Source: Phycisphaerales bacterium
GTDB lineage: Bacteria; Planctomycetota; Phycisphaerae; Phycisphaerales; UBA1924
Reading direction: 5' to 3'
DNA length: 8,759 bases
Assembly (NCBI GenBank): GCA_019747615.1
Contig: JAIEQQ010000248.1
Coordinates: 1-8,759 of the forward strand
Shown: positions 6,601 through 8,759 of the stretch, piece after piece
Layout: each line of letters starts with the position of its first letter
Numbering within the stretch: the stretch's first letter is position 1
Program-made: the position numbers and the translations under genes
The notes under the pieces: model-generated
Databases searched by the model: none
Told to the model about the DNA's origin: nothing
The model's input: only the letters and a program-made list of their open reading frames with translations

Positions 6601-8759
6601 ACCATCCAGAGCGTCATCATCTCGCGACTGGCCAACGGCCTCTTCGTCGGTGCCGGCATCACCAACCTCGGTGCCGACCGCACCGTCGGCGGCGTCGGTG
6701 CCAACGCCGACACCGTCCGCCAGGGCAGCGTCGCCAGCGCGTTCTTCTATGCCAGCACGAACAACGTCGTCATCACCGCCGGCATGAATGCCGGTGCCGA
6801 CGGGCTCTACGCCCAGGGCGCGAACGATCTGGCCGCGTCGGGCATCAGCACCGTCGGCTTCGTGTCGGTCACGGGCACTGCGACGAACACGCGCGTGTTC
6901 ACCGACACCTCGATCGGCTTCGTCAGCGCCGGTATCGTCACCGGCGGCGGCGCGTTCACCGGCTCAACCTACAACCCCGCTGCGACCAGCGACCCGCGCG
7001 TGCTCATCGCCGTCCCCGGCGCGCACACGGCGCTGGTGGCCAACGTCGCCACCGCCTTCACCACCGGCCTCGGCGAGACCGGCACGCTCACCTTCTCCGG
7101 TGCTGGTCAGGCGTTCTTCGATGACGCCACCGACTCGCTCGTGCTCGTCGGCTCTACGCTCGGCAGCAGCCTCACCATCAGCACCACCGGCGCGTCGACC
7201 ACGATCAGTGGCCTGCGCATCCGCTCCACGAACGATGCCTCGCTCGGCTCACTCCGCATCAACGCCGCGAACTTCGCCGGCAACTCCGGCATCTTCGTCG
7301 ACGGCAGCATCCAGTCCTTCAGCGCTAACAACATCGATCTCACGTCCAACGCCACCTTCGGCACCGGCATCATCGGCGCCGGCGCCGGCTTTGGCACCTT
7401 CAGCAGCGGCGCCTTCACCCGCGGCATCCTGCAGACCGGCGGCTCCGATGGCACCGTTGCCGGCCTCCGGGCCGATGGTGATATCTCCTCGGTCTCCGTC
7501 CTGGGCAGCTTCGGCACCGGCGCTGGCGTCAACAACCGTCGCATCCAGGCTCGCGGCCTCAGCTCACTGACGGTCTCGGGCACCACCGGCGGCGTCGTGT
7601 CGATCGAGCGCGATATCAGCAGCGTCTCGGTCGGTGGCCAGCTCAACGGCGCGGGCATCCGCGCTGGCGGCCGCATCGGGTCGGTGACGGCTGCGGGCTC
7701 CAACAGCAGCCGCATCTCCGCCGGCGGCGGCATCCAGAGTGTCAACTTCTCAGCGACCGCGACCGACACGCAGATCATCGGCGGCGGTGACCTGGGTACT
7801 GACGGCGCCTTCGGCGGCGTTGGTTCCGCCGCTGACCGTGTGTTCTCCGGCTCGGTCGGATCGGTGAACGTCACCGGTGACTTCATCCGCTCCGATGTTG
7901 CTGCGGGCATCCTCCGCGGCGTCGATGGCTTCTATGGCACGTCTGACGACCTCGCCTCCGATGGCCGCGCCACCATCACCTCGGTCACCATCAGCGGCAA
8001 TCAAGTTGGCTCGGTCTCCAACTCGCAGACCTATCGCGTCGCAGCGACCGGCACCCCCGGCACCCTGCGCATCGCCAACACGATCGTCACGCAGTCGGGC
8101 AACTTCCGCCAGACGCAGGCCAACACCGCGCCGACGTCGATCCGCGTCAGCGATCTTCGCGTCACCACCGCCGGCGGCATCTACCAAGCGATCATCACCT
8201 TCAACCAGCCCATCTCCAGCGCCACCTCGCTGCTCCAGGCTTTGACGATCCAGCAGGTTCGCGGCACGCTGGGTGCCGAAACGCTGCTGGCCCCGCTGGT
8301 CGGCGGTGCGCCGGGCACCCCGGGCGTGGACTACTCCGTGTCGTATGACAACGCGACGCTCACAGCGATCGTCACCTTCTCGACCGCGATCACCAGCCGC
8401 AACCTCACGCTCAACGTCGCCGGCCCCGGCAATACGCCCAACCCCGACACGCTGAACGCGCTCAGCGGCCCAGGCTCCTACCGCTTCACGATCGCCGCGT
8501 CCGGTGCCAACCGTCTCCGCGGAGCGACCAACGACGCGTCGCTCGATGGCAACGCCAACGGCGTGCCGGGCGACAACTTCGTTCGCACCGAGGTGGTCGG
8601 CGATGCCGGCGATCGTCTCACGCCCTTCACCAGCCCGCTGGGTGGCGGTGGGCTCGTGTCCTTCTACAACCCGGTCAACCTCGATCTCCAGCTCGCCAAC
8701 GCCGGCAGCCTCAACGTCCAATCCAACCGCACCGTCACGATCCGCGGCGCGATCGGCGA
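547..8759 (+). CDS. Giant LEPR-XLL-type surface protein with beta-helix repeats (3' end outside window)
   Basis: One frame is open from ATG 547 to the window end (at least 2737 codons). The upstream in-frame stop is TGA 448-450. ATG 547 is chosen because AGGAG lies 7 bases before it; the other in-frame ATG at 481 has no ribosome site. Third positions are mostly C or G throughout. Order: basic N-terminus (1-38), LEQRQLL (55-61), unrecognised domain (62-516), Pro-rich linker, beta-helix rungs, PPC-like sandwich (742-850), more rungs, a long beta-helix (1319-2515), an Ig-like module (2529-2690), and rungs again. I see no catalytic motif, classical signal peptide or membrane segment. The protein has no Cys, and its only Lys are residues 10, 27, 30 and 36. 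By analogy with planctomycete LEPR-XLL proteins it is probably exported and acts at the cell surface or in the matrix, as an adhesin or structural filament; the function is inference. No neighbour gene is visible. Confidence 0.96.
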   Translation, partial: MSTMQRWMDKLLGTSPRNAQMIERSGKRAKQGARSKRSAAELAAGVGLATSIEQLEQRQLLFTLQVTANDPTFQPDAANPGFGTVTTTFGYFIPFLSAEVPGFAQETGIVEGFDDRAPNPGVNIPANLGAPTNFGLFATSAAGVQARIVPIAAPGTGNQLNVTLPANAWVEFVFRTTGAANSVPRTFVGFEWTGTGGAGLNVEARGFAGPGQASTALVAGANLAVASRPADPNAPAGPQIRSVRYDQGFQVIRITAGAGGAVLAMDNVTGIIPPARFAPYLDARLFGAQIQLYGRAEITPGVSNDGTAIDVLDLYGRQMQATIDMGIPEGDTRLLADANGDGVPDFNDGIGRINILRGDTRAAFNIVGGTIQVPQAGQPNENVGGIGQFFTFLRARDSLAADFRAGGFALEGSFVGAAWQFRGFEDTEATVIVGSPWIRDNRNTAVYFGGATGGDNTIGRAIRADDPTVTEAVRVFGAVNRPAANPAGAWARYPYANANNHFGLTGTLLENQLVAVPLPAFPLPVPNPAAPQPAPVSNPITEQGVGFDAATLPAARAWGQFNIDGLVFGAVRFNGSLSRIVISNPGANIIVEGDLGQLIVNGNLGGTRLVTSTAPSDGFRVFPSQVTVGRSLGQVLVSGRIVGTPITVLGATNDPNRATTEFLRYTETERIIFIDPASTDAPGVLAGAARAVQGGGPVFFGGNASDGGIYRNDLLPGAEFIGTGLRGAIISGTLGFGNTQFHAEDSTDVFAFAANVGSTVNVSVQWVPGQPAQSTQTLYARVVDVNGRLMATHQFAFLAPDFSLPSSNFDVQFNFVAPSTEVYYLVMSTNPDGQDNNSVNYTATIQGQAPVTVGMVSSGGGNNAAAPILVQSGSVGLIRMGNGFIDPDGAVTALGGALATVETAQDYVGIANASISINGSLYSFIAGGDVRGGTISIGGNLGSFHTGRFFSTDNEGTSGIGSAFGNIHNTTLTVAGTIGLLDISGSLGFQNTTTGEVTNSRPGPFTLNTGTTFGASPRPGHIGEFRVGRLINGLAFNMTTSPNSIVDRFVIGSRAADGDSGRIVLGLPTFNLGSGSDIRFLDFQGIALGGIGATLDEQFQLNISHNQTAQIQDDSGAQYSINISGGTGAPRLTSNATVFFIPLGVGSVVGRVAAVLNGGAALTVTNNSGLGRVALDNVILTTTAPGLSSVNFNGIGEIDVRQLRSGVPLSTIRNSTPNGDLVSVDVTSVNTVLVDSGNLGFTESNSNGDRRFGTFLDIAVGLQQGVGAPMGVFVPPAPAPALLNGNIQQGGQGGTTFVPIQYAANGGVFEDAGHPFDGYLQGLVVRNGNLQSVSAGNRLGDVILQSGGIITSVTANPLRRTGDGVFRGIEGTIYAGSIVTVDIGDGIAAPGDTPFAQAGIFAENDIGTVTGGSRVANPQVRGVIIAGNTAGTGGGGPALNGINSINIVGGRVDGAYIGVANLDAFWRSARTSPVGNVTPGDAPAPRGTVHNITITNTDLTRSRLFAGSFNTITISNGNWNATSLQAAGGIGGTDPQTGLAPGSVGSIIASAFVNSTLDGEAGEWRPNSIVTTGDLRTLFASGVNNDIADLNIQVGRNLTSFIIARSLLRSTIAVSGSVSVLSFSQDVRSSQISTGALTALSVVRNIQASSINANGSISQIYSGGDMTNVSISSTGNGGGIVYLLARSFSGTITSSGNIGTIFVTGGDFTGTINTSTGGTNTANVTYLYASRDLNVSLNVAGDVGTVYAGRNVGRRLIDGQSGTASTPDVIDVRGNLGSVTAGGQLYADLLVGQSITGLVYAGFASPVFALPGSVGSDQASDARITAFGRIGGIYWFGDFAGQVTSHSGGIGYVYILNGSLRSLGNDANGDPINSVDVRDGDLGVLYIISGHLLGNISVRDGTLGVVYVIGDAVFGNIGVDPNLSLTSTTGVIASQFRSQLPPGSANPATVNGDGIRNGPTIRAGRDITYIYASGGIYETAISAGRSIGTVYTVRGTDSNATPNTPTGTTTPSFIVAGDTIQSVIISRLANGLFVGAGITNLGADRTVGGVGANADTVRQGSVASAFFYASTNNVVITAGMNAGADGLYAQGANDLAASGISTVGFVSVTGTATNTRVFTDTSIGFVSAGIVTGGGAFTGSTYNPAATSDPRVLIAVPGAHTALVANVATAFTTGLGETGTLTFSGAGQAFFDDATDSLVLVGSTLGSSLTISTTGASTTISGLRIRSTNDASLGSLRINAANFAGNSGIFVDGSIQSFSANNIDLTSNATFGTGIIGAGAGFGTFSSGAFTRGILQTGGSDGTVAGLRADGDISSVSVLGSFGTGAGVNNRRIQARGLSSLTVSGTTGGVVSIERDISSVSVGGQLNGAGIRAGGRIGSVTAAGSNSSRISAGGGIQSVNFSATATDTQIIGGGDLGTDGAFGGVGSAADRVFSGSVGSVNVTGDFIRSDVAAGILRGVDGFYGTSDDLASDGRATITSVTISGNQVGSVSNSQTYRVAATGTPGTLRIANTIVTQSGNFRQTQANTAPTSIRVSDLRVTTAGGIYQAIITFNQPISSATSLLQALTIQQVRGTLGAETLLAPLVGGAPGTPGVDYSVSYDNATLTAIVTFSTAITSRNLTLNVAGPGNTPNPDTLNALSGPGSYRFTIAASGANRLRGATNDASLDGNANGVPGDNFVRTEVVGDAGDRLTPFTSPLGGGGLVSFYNPVNLDLQLANAGSLNVQSNRTVTIRGAIG
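709..729 (+). other. LEPR-XLL-like motif (LEQRQLL, residues 55-61)
   Basis: The sequence IEQLEQRQLLF matches the LEPR-XLL signature found near the N-terminus of many very large planctomycete proteins, with Gln in place of Pro. The location, after a basic stretch and before a beta-rich extracellular domain, is also as expected. The molecular role of this motif is not established; a function in sorting or processing is commonly supposed. Confidence 0.75.
730..2094 (+). other. Unrecognised N-terminal domain (residues 62-516)
   Basis: About 455 residues lie between the LEPR-XLL-like motif and the first Pro-rich linker. Unlike the rest they do not show the short glycine-rich rung pattern and are richer in Trp, Phe and Pro. 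They include a DxNxDG loop (337-348) and segments such as FVGFEWTGTGG and VYFGGATGGDNTIG. It looks like one or more beta-sandwich or lectin-like modules, but I cannot assign a family. Ala and Thr codons here mostly end in G, unlike the main beta-helix. Confidence 0.5.
1555..1590 (+). other. Calcium-loop-like motif DANGDGVPDFND (residues 337-348)
   Basis: Asp/Asn at 337, 339, 341, 345 and 348 fit the DxNxDGxxD pattern of EF-hand-like, dockerin or thrombospondin-3-type calcium loops. Only one full copy is present here, so this is not a dockerin pair. It suggests calcium-dependent folding outside the cell (inference). Confidence 0.55.
2095..2163 (+). other. Proline-rich interdomain linker (residues 517-539)
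   Basis: Ten prolines in 23 residues, alternating with Ala, Val and Leu. Such stretches separate folded modules in extracellular proteins. It marks the boundary between the unrecognised domain and the first beta-helix rungs. Confidence 0.7.
2221..2490 (+). other. Beta-helix-like block A (residues about 559-648)
   Basis: Short repeats of alternating hydrophobic residues and Gly/Asn turns, such as IIVEGDLGQLIVNGNLGG and VTVGRSLGQVLVSGRIVG, fit beta-helix rungs of about 20 residues. The block is short and leads into a less regular stretch before the PPC-like domain. Boundaries are approximate. Confidence 0.55.
2770..3096 (+). other. PPC-like beta-sandwich domain (residues about 742-850)
   Basis: The pattern 'D(V)FAF.A..GS.V.V.V.W', then 'LYARVVDVNGRLMAT', then 'YYLVMSTNPDGQDNNSVNY' resembles bacterial pre-peptidase C-terminal (PPC) domains, which start with an Asp-Phe segment and end in a Tyr-rich strand plus Asn/Gly turn. 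The length of about 110 residues is also consistent. PPC-type domains occur in secreted multidomain proteins. A CARDB or other Ig-like fold is the alternative. Confidence 0.45.
3145..4320 (+). other. Beta-helix-like block B (residues about 867-1258)
   Basis: Rung-like segments include LVQSGSVGLIRMGNG, ISINGSLYSFIAGGDV, ISIGGNLGSFHTGRF, LTVAGTIGLLDISGSLG and VAAVLNGGAALTVTNNSG. Spacing is less regular than in block C, with polar insertions. It ends at a Pro-rich break, residues 1269-1280 (FVPPAPAP). Use of NCG and NCC codons is mixed here. Confidence 0.55.
6175..6300 (+). repeat. Tandem 63-bp repeat: two 21-residue rungs
   Basis: Residues 1877-1897 (VRDGDLGVLYIISGHLLGNIS) and 1898-1918 (VRDGTLGVVYVIGDAVFGNI followed by G) are adjacent and match at 12 of 21 residues and 43 of 63 bases. 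The unit boundaries are exact, 6175-6237 and 6238-6300, which gives a direct reading of the rung length here as 21 residues. Confidence 0.8.
6778..6876 (+). repeat. 'AG..G.DG.Y' module, copy 1 (residues 2078-2110)
   Basis: AGMNAGADGLYAQGANDLAA followed by a rung ending VSVTG. It aligns with copy 2 at 7903-7998: AG, x3, G, x, DG, aromatic/hydrophobic, Y, x4-5, DLA. Copy 1 has lost the GTxDD core, reading AQGAND instead. Similar Asp-rich inserts recur in planctomycete giant proteins. Confidence 0.55.
7903..7998 (+). repeat. 'AG..G.DG.Y' module, copy 2 (residues 2453-2484)
   Basis: AGILRGVDGFYGTSDDLASD followed by a rung ending VTISG. The DGxYGTxDD core is a plausible calcium-binding loop (Asp 2460, 2467, 2468) inserted between beta-helix rungs. 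It is the more intact of two related copies about 1.1 kb apart. Confidence 0.55.
8131..8616 (+). other. Ig-like / SbsA-like module (residues about 2529-2690)
   Basis: The segment begins PTSIRVSDLRVTTAGG, has strand-like stretches (YQAIITFNQPIS, DYSVSYDNATLTAIVTFS, LTLNVAGPG, YRFTIAA) and ends with RLRGATNDASLDGNANGVPG then DNFVRT. This matches the style of bacterial Ig-like (SbsA/Big-type) domains in planctomycete proteins, which often close with a 'LDG..NG..GD.F' segment. Asp2667, Asn2669, Asn2671 and Asp2676 could bind calcium. Family assignment is tentative. Confidence 0.5.
8671..8759 (+). other. Start of another beta-helix-like block (open at window end)
   Basis: After a Gly-rich turn (GGGG, residues 2699-2702) the pattern VNLDLQLANAGSLNVQSN then TVTIRGAIG resembles the rungs of the earlier blocks. 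The frame is still open at the last base, so the protein continues. Confidence 0.45.

Larger units (their letters stand above)
4501..8091 (+). other. Main beta-helix block C (residues about 1319-2515)
   Basis: About 1200 residues are built almost entirely from short rungs of the type 'hydrophobic-x-G-D/N-I/L/V-G-x-V-hydrophobic-x-A/G-G'. Examples are VVRNGNLQSVSAGNRLG, VAGDVGTVYAGRNVG, VRGNLGSVTAGGQLY, AISAGRSIGTVYTVRG and LRADGDISSVSVLGSFG. Period is roughly 20 residues with loop insertions. This is the expected look of a right-handed beta-helix as in adhesins and autotransporter passengers, though no autotransporter barrel is visible. Ala, Thr and Gly codons are strongly C-ending up to about 6770, then mixed. 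It contains a tandem rung pair (6175-6300) and two related 'AG..G.DG.Y' modules. Confidence 0.7.

Noticed and set aside
4501..8091. Classical type V autotransporter passenger
   Set aside because: The beta-helix look fits, but no signal peptide of that kind is present, no barrel is visible in the window, and the N-terminal motif points to planctomycete surface proteins instead.
7750..8721. Minus-strand open frame of 323 codons
   Set aside because: It has the same in-register shadow explanation as the 958-codon frame; the translation is Arg/Ala/Gly/Asp-rich with no recognisable domain.

Overview
The window is taken up by one giant protein-coding gene on the + strand. It starts at position 547 behind a clear Shine-Dalgarno sequence (AGGAG, 535-539) and reads without a stop to the last base, which gives at least 2737 codons. 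Its 3' end lies outside the window. The GC-rich sequence (third codon positions mostly C or G), the N-terminal LEQRQLL motif (a variant of the LEPR-XLL signature of large planctomycete surface proteins) and the long beta-helix repeats with 'DG..GT.DD' inserts together suggest a planctomycete, most likely class Phycisphaerae. That placement is inference from style and motifs; there is no marker gene.

Layout: bases 1-546 hold no gene I can support. This is a non-coding upstream region or leader with several short inverted repeats and at best one weak promoter-like pair. The protein begins with a Lys/Arg-rich segment (residues 1-38), then the LEPR-XLL-like motif (55-61), then a domain of about 450 residues that I do not recognise and that carries a DxNxDG calcium-loop-like motif (62-516). 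A proline-rich linker (517-539) leads to a short beta-helix block, a PPC-like beta-sandwich (about 742-850), a second beta-helix block (about 867-1258), another Pro-rich break, and a very long beta-helix block (about 1319-2515). An Ig-like/SbsA-like module (about 2529-2690) follows, and beta-helix-like sequence resumes at the window edge.

The picture is a secreted or outer-surface, probably fibrous, mosaic adhesin or structural protein. Three features are unusual. No cysteine appears in the translated part and no lysine after residue 36. The choice of synonymous codons switches sharply along the gene (NCG-ending early, NCC-ending in the main beta-helix). The main beta-helix contains recognisable internal duplications. 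No RNA genes, mobile elements, CRISPR arrays or other complete genes were seen. The long minus-strand open frames are explained by codon bias of the sense gene.
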